From the NCBI RefSeq assembly GCF_013423955.1, contig NZ_JACCKX010000001.1, forward strand, positions 186,001-250,000: a DNA stretch of 64,000 nucleotides, written 5' to 3'. Below are positions 56,352 to 64,000 of this stretch, one piece after another. This DNA comes from Ottowia beijingensis. GTDB lineage: Bacteria > Pseudomonadota > Gammaproteobacteria > Burkholderiales > Burkholderiaceae_C. Position numbers and translations under genes: made by a program. Within the stretch, counting starts at the first letter, position 1; the number at the start of each line of letters is the position of its first letter. A model generated the notes under the pieces. The model was not told where the DNA came from. It was given only the letters and a program-made list of their open reading frames with translations, and made no database searches.

Positions 56352-56948
56352 TCACTGAGCAGGCACCGAAGCAGCCGACGCGCTGGCCGCTTCCGCTTGC
56401 GGTGCGGGTGCGCGGTCGAGGTAGCCGTGCACCAGCTCGAAGAAGCGCGCGTACAGCGCGGCATCGGTCACGGTTTCGCTGGCCACCTTGACCATCGAAT
56501 CCAGGCTGCCCTCCAGCGGCAGCGACAGCGAGCCGATGCCGCCCACGCCCAGCGAGGCCGAGTCCTTGACCTTGCGCACCACGTACTGCTCCTTCAGCCC
56601 GCTGACGAACATGGTCGCGGCCTGCGCATCGCCCAGCTCGGGCGCGCAGACGACGCGGAACTCGAGCTGCACGTGGTGCTCCGCCGTGGGCTGGAAGTAC
56701 TTGCGGCCCGTTACCTGCTCGGGCTGCGCCGGCGTCAGCACGTAGCCCTGGCTCAGCAGCGCGCGGCGCGCCGCCTCGCAGCTGCGGCCGGGCGCGGCGT
56801 CGAAGTGGCGCACATGGGCGGCGCCATCAAAGCTTTCGGGCTGGAAGTTCAGCAAGGGCGCGGGCCCCTGCGACAAGCCGGCGCAACCCGTCAGCACGAC
56901 GGGTGCCAGGCCCACAGCCAGGCGGCGCAATACAACAGCAAACGGCAT
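56352..56948 (-). CDS. DUF2242 lipoprotein
   Basis: The leader MPFAVVLRRLAVGLAPVVLT ends in the lipobox LTGC, so the mature protein is lipid-anchored. The body has GRSCEAARRALLSQGYVL and EQVTGRKYFQPTAEHHVQLE, the DUF2242 blocks, and VKDSASLGVGGIGSLSLPLE. 198 residues. The start (56946-56948) is the first Met directly before the leader; upstream codons look non-coding. Function is unknown. Confidence 0.85.
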   Translation of the reverse strand: MPFAVVLRRLAVGLAPVVLTGCAGLSQGPAPLLNFQPESFDGAAHVRHFDAAPGRSCEAARRALLSQGYVLTPAQPEQVTGRKYFQPTAEHHVQLEFRVVCAPELGDAQAATMFVSGLKEQYVVRKVKDSASLGVGGIGSLSLPLEGSLDSMVKVASETVTDAALYARFFELVHGYLDRAPAPQAEAASASAASVPAQ

Positions 56949-57172
56949 CCGGAATCGGTGGTGCTCAGACAAGGCGCGATGGTAACGCGCGGGCATTTCA
57001 CCAGCCGGCAAGCGGCGGCGCATGGGGCTGCAAGGGGTGATTTTCAAGGGCCGGTTGCTCTGGTTTTTGCCTTGCAGGCGCTTGAAATGGGCGCCCGGGC
57101 GCGCAACTGGGGCATCAAGCGGACGACGCCGATGGCCGATCCGCCACCCTCCAACCGAAAGGAAATTGACCG

Positions 57173-57550
57173 ATGTTCTTCACCGCTTCTGCCCCCATCG
57201 CCCGCCGCTCGGCCTATGCCCCTGCCCTGCGCTCGCTCGACCGCTTTCTGGACGACGCCCTGACTGTGGCGCGCACCGCCGCCGCCAACGTGAGCGAGGA
57301 CGACAAGGCCTGGACGCTAGCCATCGACGTGCCCGGCGTCAGCCGCGAGCAACTGGCCATCGCCATCGAAGGCGCCACCGTCAAGGTCGAGACGGTGGAA
57401 GGCGCGCCGCGCCAGTACAGGAAGGCCTACGAGTTCGCGCAGGACGTGGACGCCGCCGCCAGCAGCGCCAAGCTGGAGCACGGCGTGCTGACGCTGACCC
57501 TGGCCAAGCTGGTGCCCGAGAGCAAGGCCACCACGCTGGCCATCAACTGA
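57173..57550 (+). CDS. Hsp20/alpha-crystallin family small chaperone
   Basis: 125 residues. The alpha-crystallin domain runs from KAWTLAIDVPGVSREQLAIA through GATVKVETVEGAPRQYRKAY to LEHGVLTLTLAKLVPESKAT, which contains the G-V-L motif. AAGGAAA seven bases before ATG is a clear ribosome-binding site. It should hold unfolding proteins. No heat-shock promoter or ROSE-type thermometer is recognisable in the short leader. A strong terminator follows. Confidence 0.9.
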   Translation: MFFTASAPIARRSAYAPALRSLDRFLDDALTVARTAAANVSEDDKAWTLAIDVPGVSREQLAIAIEGATVKVETVEGAPRQYRKAYEFAQDVDAAASSAKLEHGVLTLTLAKLVPESKATTLAIN

Positions 57551-57593
57551 AGCACCCATGGCGGCGGGCCACCGCGCCCGCGCCACCCACGCG

Positions 57594-57634
57594 ACAACGC
57601 CGCAGCGGCCGCCTGGCCCTGCGGCGTTGTTGCG
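57594..57634 (+). terminator. Terminator after hsp20
   Basis: ACAACGCCGCAG (57594-57605) and CTGCGGCGTTGT (57619-57630) form a perfect 12-base-pair stem, followed by a short TTG tail. It lies 44 bases past the hsp20 stop. Confidence 0.75.
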
Positions 57635-57654
57635 TCCGGGACGGGGTGATTTCA

Positions 57655-57728
57655 AAAATGACGAATGACAAATGACTTCGCTGCGCTTCAATGACAAAGC
57701 GGCGGTTCGTCATGGGTCATTGTTTTGA
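57655..57728 (-). repeat. TGACAAATGAC-type repeat, right copy (inverted)
   Basis: ATGACGAATGACAAATGACT then TCGCTGCGCTTCAATGACAA is the reverse complement of the left copy at 54968-55008 (one mismatch in 41). The next ~190 bases (57730-57923) have no gene; a short unit CAGCGCCCGCCAACCGGGCG there may be another repeat remnant. Confidence 0.75.
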
Positions 57729-57923
57729 ACGCGAAGCGGTATGAGACATCGCCACGCCGAACAAAAAGGGGGGACTTGCAAAATTTTCTGGATGTCGAAA
57801 ACAGGCTTCAGCGCCCGCCAACCGGGCGCCAGCAGCTCACTTATTGATACGTCAACACCGCGCCAATTCGTTAGCGCCTGGAACAGGGCCTGCCCCGCCC
57901 GCGAACGCCCTGCCCCGCACCCT

Positions 57924-58973
57924 TCAGGCCGCCAGCGGCAGCATGTCCAGCGGCCAGCGCGGTTTGACGTCGAAGGCGTAGTCGGTGTTCGGTGCCTCGA
58001 TGCCGGCCTGCACGCGCATGGCGGCGGCCAGGGCGATCATGGCGCCGTTGTCGGTGCACAGGTGCAGCTCGGGGTAGTGCACGCGCACGCCGCGCTGGGC
58101 ACAGGCGGCGTTCAGCGCCGCGCGCAGGCGGGCGTTGGCGCCCACGCCGCCGGCCACCACCAGGCGCTTCAGGCCCGTGGCTTTCAGCGCCGCCAGCGAC
58201 TTCTTCACCAGCACCTCGACGATGGCGGCCTGTGTGCTGGCCGCCAGGTCGGCGCGCATCTGCTCGCACGGCGCGCCCTCGAACTTCTTCGCCTGCGTCA
58301 GCACCGCCGTCTTCAGCCCGGCAAACGAAAAATCCAGGTTGCCGCTGTGCAGCAGCGGGCGCGGCAGCTTGTAGGCCGTGTCGTCGCCAAACTCGGCCAG
58401 CCGCGCCAGTGCCGGCCCGCCGGGGTAGCCCAGGCCGAGCAGCTTGGCGGACTTGTCGAAGGCCTCGCCGGCCGCGTCGTCGATGGTTTCGCCCAGCAGC
58501 TGGTAGCGGCCCACGCCATCGACGCGCATCAGCTGCGTGTGGCCGCCGCTGACCAGCAGGGCGACGAAGGGAAATTCGGGTGGATCGGCGCTGAGGAAGG
58601 GCGACAGCAGGTGCCCCTCCAGGTGGTGCACGCCCAGCACCGGCTTGCCCAACGCCGCACCCAGCGCGCAGGCCACGCCGGCGCCCACCAGCAACGCACC
58701 CGCCAGGCCGGGGCCGCGCGTGTAAGCTATTACATCGATAGCTGCCAGCGCCTGCCCCGCCTGCGCCAGCACGTGATTGGCCAATGGAATCACGCGGCGG
58801 ATGTGGTCACGGCTGGCCAGCTCGGGCACCACGCCGCCGTAGTCGGCATGCATCGCCACCTGGGTGTGCAGCGCGTGCGCCAGCAGCTCGGGCACGCCGT
58901 GTTCACGCGTGCGCACCAGCGCCACGCCGGTTTCGTCGCAGGACGATTCGATACCGAGAACCAGGGTCGACAT
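57924..58973 (-). CDS. tsaD: tRNA N6-adenosine threonylcarbamoyltransferase
   Basis: Essential enzyme of t6A37 synthesis with TsaB/TsaE partners. [17 protein letters not shown] opens the ASKHA fold; [20 protein letters not shown] and [16 protein letters not shown] hold the metal His pair; [12 protein letters not shown] and [11 protein letters not shown] are also invariant. 349 residues, intact. The stretch encoding AAIDVIAYT (58725-58765) uses AT-rich codons and resembles an AGCTGCC repeat fragment. Confidence 0.96.
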   Translation of the reverse strand: MSTLVLGIESSCDETGVALVRTREHGVPELLAHALHTQVAMHADYGGVVPELASRDHIRRVIPLANHVLAQAGQALAAIDVIAYTRGPGLAGALLVGAGVACALGAALGKPVLGVHHLEGHLLSPFLSADPPEFPFVALLVSGGHTQLMRVDGVGRYQLLGETIDDAAGEAFDKSAKLLGLGYPGGPALARLAEFGDDTAYKLPRPLLHSGNLDFSFAGLKTAVLTQAKKFEGAPCEQMRADLAASTQAAIVEVLVKKSLAALKATGLKRLVVAGGVGANARLRAALNAACAQRGVRVHYPELHLCTDNGAMIALAAAMRVQAGIEAPNTDYAFDVKPRWPLDMLPLAA

Positions 58974-59032
58974 GGCGCAGGATTATCCGCCGCGGCCCGG
59001 CGCGCGGTGCGGCCGGGCGCCCTGTGCGCGGG

Positions 59033-59488
59033 CTAGAACTGGCTGTCGCCCATGTTGCCGACGATGTAGTTCTCCATCTGCGAGATGATGAAGCGCTGCT
59101 CCTCCAGCTGCGCATTCACCAGATCGCCGATGGAGACCAAGCCCACCAGCTCGCCGCCATCGACCACCGGCAGATGGCGCAGGCGGCCCTTGGTGATGAT
59201 GCCCAGGCATTCCTGCACCGTCTGGCGCGGGCTGACGACGTACAGGCGCGCGGTCATCACGTTCACCAGCATCGTCTCGGCCGACGACAGGCCTTGCAGC
59301 GCCAGCTTGCGGGCGTAGTCGCGCTCGGTGAAGATGCCCAGCAGCGCATCGCCCTGCACCACCAGCACCGAGCCGATCTGGCGCTCGGCCATCAGCTGCA
59401 GCGCATCGCGCACGGTGGCGGTGGGCGGCAGCGCTGCCAGGGTGACACCCGGGCGGGAAGACAGGATCTCGGCAACGGTGGTGGCCAT
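59033..59488 (-). CDS. CBS-domain protein
   Basis: Two CBS motifs in tandem: ATVRDALQLMAERQIGSVLV with GIFTERDYARKL, and QTVQECLGIITKGRLRHLPV with GLVSIGDLVNA. 151 residues and no other domain. Such proteins usually bind adenosyl nucleotides and regulate a partner; none is evident next door. It is intact and stands between tsaD and a divergent gene. Confidence 0.9.
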   Translation of the reverse strand: MATTVAEILSSRPGVTLAALPPTATVRDALQLMAERQIGSVLVVQGDALLGIFTERDYARKLALQGLSSAETMLVNVMTARLYVVSPRQTVQECLGIITKGRLRHLPVVDGGELVGLVSIGDLVNAQLEEQRFIISQMENYIVGNMGDSQF

Positions 59489-59663
59489 GGCGGGTTCTCC
59501 TCGTTGTCAGGCGGCTGTCCATGCGATGCCGCCCATTGTTGAATGGCACGTACATCGTGCCAGAAGCAGCGCCGATTTGCCATGCTCAGGTGTAAGCCAT
59601 CGCAGGGCCACCGCCGCAAGCCGGGCCGCCGGCACAATACGGGGGCGCCCGCAGCTGCACTTT

Positions 59664-59722
59664 GCTTTTATTTTCATAGCTGCTTGCGCCCGTCCATAGG
59701 GCGCTGCAGCCGTTTTTGGCAA
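59664..59722 (+). repeat. AGCTGCTTGCGC-family repeat, full unit
   Basis: TTTTCATAGCTGCTTGCGCC then CGTCCATAGGGCGCTGCAGC and CGTTTTTGGC: the clearest full copy in the window, useful as a reference for the family. It ends about 20 bases before the ModA-like start. Confidence 0.75.
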
Positions 59723-59742
59723 TTGATCCTGAATTCATCACC

Positions 59743-60438
59743 ATGCCCACCGCCCCGCTCGCCCTCATCTCCTCCATGGCCACCAGGAAGCTGCTGACCG
59801 AGCTGGTCGACAGCCACCAGCGCCAGCACCCCGGCGTGGCGGTGGCGCTCGAATCGGTGGGCGGCGTGGATGCGGCCCGGCGCGTGGCCGCGGGCGAAGC
59901 CTTCGACGCCGTGGCGCTGGGCTCCGACGCCATCGACCAGCTCATCGCCGACGGCCACCTGCTGCCCGGCAGCCGGGTGGACATCGTGCGCTCGGGCGTC
60001 GCCGTGGCCGTGCGCGCCGGCGCGCCGCACCCCGACATCGGCAGCGAAGCCGCGGTGCAGGCCGCCGTGCTGGCCGCGCCCACGGTGAGCTACTCCACCG
60101 GCCCCAGCGGCGTGGCCCTGGCCCGGCTGTTCCAGCGCTGGGGCATCGCCGACGCCGTGCAGGCCAAGCTGGTGGTGCCGCCGCCCGGCACGCCGGTGGG
60201 CGCGCTCGTCGCGCGGGGCGAGGTAGCGCTGGGCTTTCAGCAGCTGAGCGAGCTGATGCACCTGCCCGGCATCGACGTGCTGGGCCCGCTGCCCGAGGCG
60301 ATCCAGATCACCACCATCTTCGCCGGCGGCGTGGCAGCCGCGTCGAAGCAACCCGAGGCGGCGCGCGCCCTGCTGGCCTTTCTGGCCGCGCCTGAAACCG
60401 CCGCCATCAAGCAGGCCAACGGCATGGCGCCCGCCTGA
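59743..60438 (+). CDS. ModA-like type II binding protein without signal peptide
   Basis: The sequence follows the molybdate-binding (PBP II) fold: ALISSMATRKLLTELVDSHQ, AGEAFDAVALGSDAIDQLIA, SVAVAVR-type strand in RSGVAVAVRAGAPHPDIGS, and GEVALGFQQLSELMHLPGID. 231 residues. No hydrophobic leader precedes the first strand, and a repeat lies directly upstream, so either the protein is cytosolic or the leader was displaced. No modB/modC is adjacent. The ligand is unknown. Confidence 0.75.
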   Translation: MPTAPLALISSMATRKLLTELVDSHQRQHPGVAVALESVGGVDAARRVAAGEAFDAVALGSDAIDQLIADGHLLPGSRVDIVRSGVAVAVRAGAPHPDIGSEAAVQAAVLAAPTVSYSTGPSGVALARLFQRWGIADAVQAKLVVPPPGTPVGALVARGEVALGFQQLSELMHLPGIDVLGPLPEAIQITTIFAGGVAAASKQPEAARALLAFLAAPETAAIKQANGMAPA

Positions 60439-60443
60439 GCGCA

Positions 60444-60779
60444 ATGGGCCTGGCGCTGACCGACCCCGACCTGCGCGCGCTGCTGGCGCGCACGCTGGCG
60501 AGCTTGCCGGCCGATGGCGCCGTGGTCTGCCTGTGCGCGGCCTGGTGCCGCGTGTGCGACGACTTTCGCCCCGGCTTCGAGCAGGCCGCCGCCGCGCGGC
60601 CCACGCTGGCCTTCCGCTGGCTCGACATCGAGGACGAGGCCGATGCCCTGGGCGACATCGACGTCGAGACCTTTCCCACCCTGGTGATCGGCGGGCGCGA
60701 CGGCGCCGTGCGCTTTGCCGGGCCGGTGGTGCCGCAGCCTGGGCAGATCGCGCGCCTGCTGCAAAGCCTGGGCCTGTGA
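60444..60779 (+). CDS. Thioredoxin-like protein with CRVC motif
   Basis: 111 residues. The active-site-like CLCAAWCRVCDDFRPGFE replaces WCGPC with WCRVC; FPTLVI provides the cis-Pro. Rest: FRWLDIEDEADALGDIDVET. It is leaderless, thus cytosolic. It begins five bases after the ModA-like stop, so they are likely co-transcribed. Disulfide reductase activity is plausible but unproven. Confidence 0.85.
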   Translation: MGLALTDPDLRALLARTLASLPADGAVVCLCAAWCRVCDDFRPGFEQAAAARPTLAFRWLDIEDEADALGDIDVETFPTLVIGGRDGAVRFAGPVVPQPGQIARLLQSLGL

Positions 60780-60858
60780 TGGTGCTGCACGCCGCAACTG
60801 GCTTATTCTTGACTCCCATCAATTGAGCGCCCTTCGGTGCCAGACCACAATGCCACCC

Positions 60859-61806
60859 ATGGGAATCAGCCCCTACATCAAGGAAATCGGCCGGGGCGCG
60901 CAGGGCGCACGCGCCTTGTCGCGCGAGCAGGCCACCGACCTGCTGTGCCAGCTGCTCGACGGCCAGTGCTCCGACTTCGAGATCGGCGCCTTCTGCGTCG
61001 CCATGCGCATCAAGGGCGAGACGCCAGAAGAAATGGCCGGCTTTCTGGACGCGCTGGACCTGCGCCTGACCAAGCTGCCGCGCAGCGACCGCCCGGTGGT
61101 CGTGCTGCCCAGCTACAACGGCGCGCGCAAGCTGCCGGGGCTCACCACCCTGCTGGCCGCCCTGCTGGCGCGCAAGGGCCTGCCGGTGCTGGTGCACGGC
61201 ACGCCCACCGAAGACGCGCGCGTCAGCAGCCAGGCCGTGCTGGCCGCGCTGGGCATCGACCCCAGCGCGCCCCATGAGCGCATCGACAACGGCCGCGTGC
61301 ACTTCGTCGCCACCGAGGCGCTGCACCCGGGCCTGAAACGCCTGCTGGACGTGCGCCGCGCCATCGGCCTGCGCAACCCGGCGCACGCGCTGGTCAAGCT
61401 GATGAACCCGGTGGACGGCCCCGCGCTGGTGGTGGCCAGCTACACGCACCCCGAATACGCCGAATCCATGGCCGCCACCTTCAGGCTGATGCGCACGCCC
61501 GCCCTGCTGCTGCGCGGCACCGAGGGCGAGCCCGTGGCCGACCCGCGCCGCACGCCGCGCATGGACCTGTTCCTCAACGGCGAAAGCCACACCGTGCAGG
61601 ACGCGCAGCCCGGCCCGCTGGCCACGCTGCCCGCGCTGCCCACCAGCACCGACGCCGCCGTCACCGCCGATTACATCCGCGACGTGATGGAAGGCCGCCT
61701 GCCGCCGCCCGAGCCCATCCTGTTGCAGGTCGAGCACATCGTGCGTGCCTGCAAGGCGCTGGAGGCCGAGGGCGACCCGACCTGCCTGCAGGAGCTGGCC
61801 GCATGA
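60859..61806 (+). CDS. ybiB: YbiB/TrpD2-family DNA-binding protein
   Basis: Anthranilate phosphoribosyltransferase fold (EQATDLLCQLLDGQCSDFEI, GAFCVAMRIKGETPEEMAGF) without the enzyme's substrate residues; E. coli YbiB binds nucleic acid and is LexA-regulated. GARKLPGLTTLLAALLARKG and HPGLKRLLDVRRAIGLRNPA follow. 315 residues. The start is taken as MGISPYIKEIGRG; an ATG three codons upstream is possible. The stop overlaps cobA (ATGA). Confidence 0.87.
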   Translation: MGISPYIKEIGRGAQGARALSREQATDLLCQLLDGQCSDFEIGAFCVAMRIKGETPEEMAGFLDALDLRLTKLPRSDRPVVVLPSYNGARKLPGLTTLLAALLARKGLPVLVHGTPTEDARVSSQAVLAALGIDPSAPHERIDNGRVHFVATEALHPGLKRLLDVRRAIGLRNPAHALVKLMNPVDGPALVVASYTHPEYAESMAATFRLMRTPALLLRGTEGEPVADPRRTPRMDLFLNGESHTVQDAQPGPLATLPALPTSTDAAVTADYIRDVMEGRLPPPEPILLQVEHIVRACKALEAEGDPTCLQELAA

Positions 61807-62580
61807 GCAAAGCCCCCTGCACCAACCGGCCGCGTCACCCTGGTGGGCGCCGGCCCGGGCGACCCCGATCTGCTCACGCTCAAGGCCGTCAAGGCGATTG
61901 CCGCCGCCAGCGTCATCCTGGTCGACGACCTGGTGGGCGAAGGCGTGCTGGCCCACGCCCGGCCCGACGCGCGCATCACCTACGTCGGCAAGCGCGGCGG
62001 CTGCAAGAGCACGCCGCAGGCCACCATCGAGCAGCTGATGCTGGAGGCCGCCCGCGCCGGCGAGAACGTGGTGCGCCTGAAGGGCGGCGATCCGTTCATC
62101 TTCGGCCGCGGCGGCGAAGAGGTGGAAAGCCTGCGCCGCGCCGGCATCGAGCCGGTGGTGGTCAACGGCATCACCTCGGGCCTGGCCGCCATGACCAGCC
62201 TGGGCGCGCCGCTGACGCACCGCGACCGCGCGCACGGCGTGGTCTTCGTCACCGGCCACCCGCAGAAGGACGGCCCCGGCCTGGACTGGGCGCGGCTGGG
62301 CGAATCGGCGCACGGCCTGCGCCTGACGCTGGTGATCTACATGGGCATCAGCAGCGCCGCGCGCATCCAGGCCGGGCTGCTGTCGGCCCTGCCGGCTTCC
62401 ACGCCGGTGGCCGTGATCCAGCGCGCCACCCTGCCGGCGCAGCGCCAGTGCCTCACCACCTTGGGCGAGCTGCCCGACAGGCTGGCTGCCTGCGGCCTGG
62501 GCAGCCCGGCCATCATGGTGGTGGGCGACGTGGTGCTGGGCGTGCGCGCGGCGCTGCAGGACGCGGCGCTGGCCGCCTGA
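61803..62580 (+). CDS. cobA: Uroporphyrinogen-III C-methyltransferase (one-base shift)
   Basis: SAM-dependent methylation to precorrin-2, shared by siroheme and cobalamin synthesis. VGAGPGDPDLLTLKAVKAIA, VRLKGGDPFIFGRGGEEVES, GITSGLAAMTSLGAPLTHRD and VTGHPQKDG are the family blocks. The start ATG overlaps the ybiB stop; here one extra A at about 61810 (not a loss) shifts the first ten codons, and removing it gives MSKPPAPTGRVTLVGAGPGD and 258 residues. The stand-alone form, not the CysG fusion. Confidence 0.93.
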
Positions 62581-62581
62581 G

Positions 62582-62640
62582 AAACTCCTTTATTGATAGC
62601 TTCTTGCGCTTGATCCACGAAGGTTTCAAACCGATTCCAT
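62582..62640. repeat. AGCTGCTTGCGC-family repeat
   Basis: TTTATTGATAGCTTCTTGCG, then CTTGATCCACGAAGG, is a degenerate family unit directly after the cobA stop. Confidence 0.6.
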
Positions 62641-62690
62641 CTGAGTAGGCCTCTAACTCAGGTCCGCGCATGGCATGCCAGAAAACCATA

Positions 62691-62761
62691 CGCAGAGGAC
62701 GCAGAAGAATTCAAGCAGGGCTGTCTTTTGCGTCCTCTGCGGTTCTTCTGCGTCCTCTGCG
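62691..62761. repeat. Palindromic repeat with 19-bp perfect arms
   Basis: CGCAGAGGACGCAGAAGAA (62691-62709) and TTCTTCTGCGTCCTCTGCG (62743-62761) are exact inverted copies. The spacer also holds a third CGTCCTCTGCG. It lies in a ~280-base gap without a gene and probably terminates cobA transcription. Confidence 0.75.
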
Positions 62762-62860
62762 TCCGGTATTCAGTGGCTGCTCATGGCTCGGCAACTTGTC
62801 ATGACCTGCGCGAGCAGCTCCGATTCTTGAGGTGCCCGGCGGGCCTACTACCATCGCCCC

Positions 62861-64000
62861 ATGCCTCCTCCCCGCTTCGACGCCGTCATTCTGGGTGCCG
62901 GTGCCGCCGGCCTGTTCTGCGCGGCGCAGGCGGGCAGCGCGGCCTGCGCGTGCTGCTCATCGACCACAGCGAACGCGTGGCGGAAAAGGTGCGCGTCTCG
63001 GGCGGCGGGCGCGCCAACTTCACCAACCGCGACCTCGACCCGGCCGCGCCGCACAAGCATTTCATCAGCGCCAATCCGCACTTCTGCCGCTCGGCGCTGG
63101 CGCGCTTCACGCCGCAGCACTTCATCGCCCTGCTCGACCGGCACGGCGTGCCCTGGCACGAGAAGCACAAGGGCCAGCTGTTCTGCGACCGCTCGGCCGA
63201 AGATCTGATTGCCCTGCTGCTGGCCGAATGTGCCGCTGCGACCGCGCACGGCGGCTTGGTGGAACGCTGGCAGCCGTGCCGCGTGCAGAGCGTGCGGTTT
63301 CAAGCCAAAGAGGCCGCCAGCGCTGATGCAGCAAGCGCAGGCAGCTATCTCATCGATAGCGATCGTGGCCCCATCGAAGCGCCCGCCCTGGTCATCGCCA
63401 CCGGCGGCCTGTCGATCCCCAAGATCGGCGCCAGCAGCTTGGGGCTGGACATCGCGCGCCAGTTCGGCCTGAAGATCATCGACACCCGCCCCGGCCTGGT
63501 GCCGCTCACCTTCGACGGCGCGGCCTGGGCACCCTACGCACAACTGGCCGGTCTGGCGCTGCCGGTGCGCATCGGCACGGGCGAGAAGAAGCAGCATGTG
63601 ACCTTCCACGAAGACCTGCTGTTCACCCACCGCGGCCTGTCCGGCCCGGCGGTGCTGCAGATCTCCAGCTACTGGCGCCCGGGCACGCCCATCGTCATCG
63701 ACCTGGCGCCCGAGGTGGACGTGGCGGCCGAACTGCTGGCCGCCAAGGCGCGCTCGCGCAAGCTGATCGTGAACGAACTGGCGCAGTGGCTGCCGCAGCG
63801 CCTGGCCGAAGCCTGGGTGGCGCAGGACGCCGCCTGGCAGCGCCCCGTCAACGAGGCCAGCGACAAGGCGCTGCTTCAACTGGCCGAGCAACTCCAGCGC
63901 TGGCCGCTCACCCCCACCGGCACCGAGGGCTACAAAAGGCCGAAGTCACCCTGGGCGGCGTCGACACGCGCGCACTGTCGTCGCAGACGCTGGAAGCGCG
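62861..64000 (+). CDS. BaiN/HI0933-family NAD(P)/FAD-dependent flavoprotein, 3' end outside window (two one-base shifts)
   Basis: Rossmann FAD site FDAVILGAGAAGLFCA at the N-terminus; after a missing G near 62928, GLRVLLIDHSERVAEKVRVS and GGGRANFTN follow, the family signature. Later PALVIATGGLSIPKIGASSL and HVTFHEDLLFTHRGLSGPAV. A second missing A near 63938 gives KKAEVTLGGVDTRALSSQT up to the edge. A 12-16-residue stretch (AASADAASAGSYLIDSDRG) is encoded by a repeat fragment (63318-63365). The reaction is unknown for most members. Confidence 0.88.
63318..63365. repeat. AGCTGCTTGCGC-family fragment inside the flavoprotein gene
   Basis: GCAAGCGCAGGCAGCTATCT with CATCGATAGC is a reversed family unit read through in frame. 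It adds a short Ala/Ser-rich loop between two conserved strands. Confidence 0.5.

Overview
The window is very GC-rich. Its gene content and order point to a betaproteobacterium of the Burkholderiales, most likely Comamonadaceae: the run rpsO-pnp-quinone oxidoreductase-tpiA-secG-tRNA-Leu(GAG)-nuoA to N-DUF2818-NUDIX-DUF1178, zapA followed by 6S RNA, the fnr/hemN pair, and abundant short dispersed repeats of the AGCTGCTTGCGC type that I associate with that family. The assignment is by recognition only; no search was run.

Layout. 1-2.2 kb: start of cobD, a winged-helix-like gene with a perfect operator-like palindrome, a small acidic protein, and a gene remnant bracketed by inverted copies of a 65-bp repeat. 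2.3-4.9 kb: bioB, ogt and a vapBC toxin-antitoxin pair split by a miniature element. 5.0-13.8 kb: a cobalamin uptake and salvage operon on the minus strand (riboswitch-btuB-cobB-cobalamin-binding protein-cobU-btuF-btuC-btuD-cobO). 13.9-19.1 kb: zapB-like/zapA, 6S RNA, two TauE/UreH-like membrane proteins, hemN and fnr. 19.2-40.4 kb: a long minus-strand block holding complex I (all 14 nuo genes), secG, tpiA, pnp and rpsO. 40.7-48.3 kb: speDE, an aminotransferase, an HtrA protease and a two-component system. 48.6-54.9 kb: a complete mrp (mnh/pha) multisubunit cation/proton antiporter operon. 55.0-64.0 kb: an orphan branched-chain-type binding protein, a DUF2242 lipoprotein, Hsp20, tsaD, a CBS protein, a ModA-like protein, a thioredoxin-like protein, ybiB, the siroheme/cobalamin methyltransferase cobA, and a flavoprotein that runs off the right edge.

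How the genes work together. The riboswitch operon imports corrinoids (BtuB, BtuF, BtuC, BtuD) and adenosylates and processes them (CobO, CobU, CobB). CobD at the left edge and CobA at the right belong to the same pathway. Complex I and the Mrp antiporter are related proton/sodium-translocating machines. Fnr with an FNR-type box next to hemN indicates oxygen-controlled haem synthesis.

Data quality. About 25 conserved genes are broken by a single-base shift, nearly always the loss of one base from a short homopolymer. They include essential genes (rpsO, tpiA, several nuo genes). Restoring one base per site gives normal family lengths in every complete gene, so I read these as consensus errors and annotate each gene across its shift. 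The most interesting biology is in the small repeats: a 65-bp family in three copies of identical length, a TTA-flanked miniature element exactly between vapB and vapC, inverted repeats flanking 6S RNA and a 2.6-kb segment, and repeats incorporated into coding sequences.
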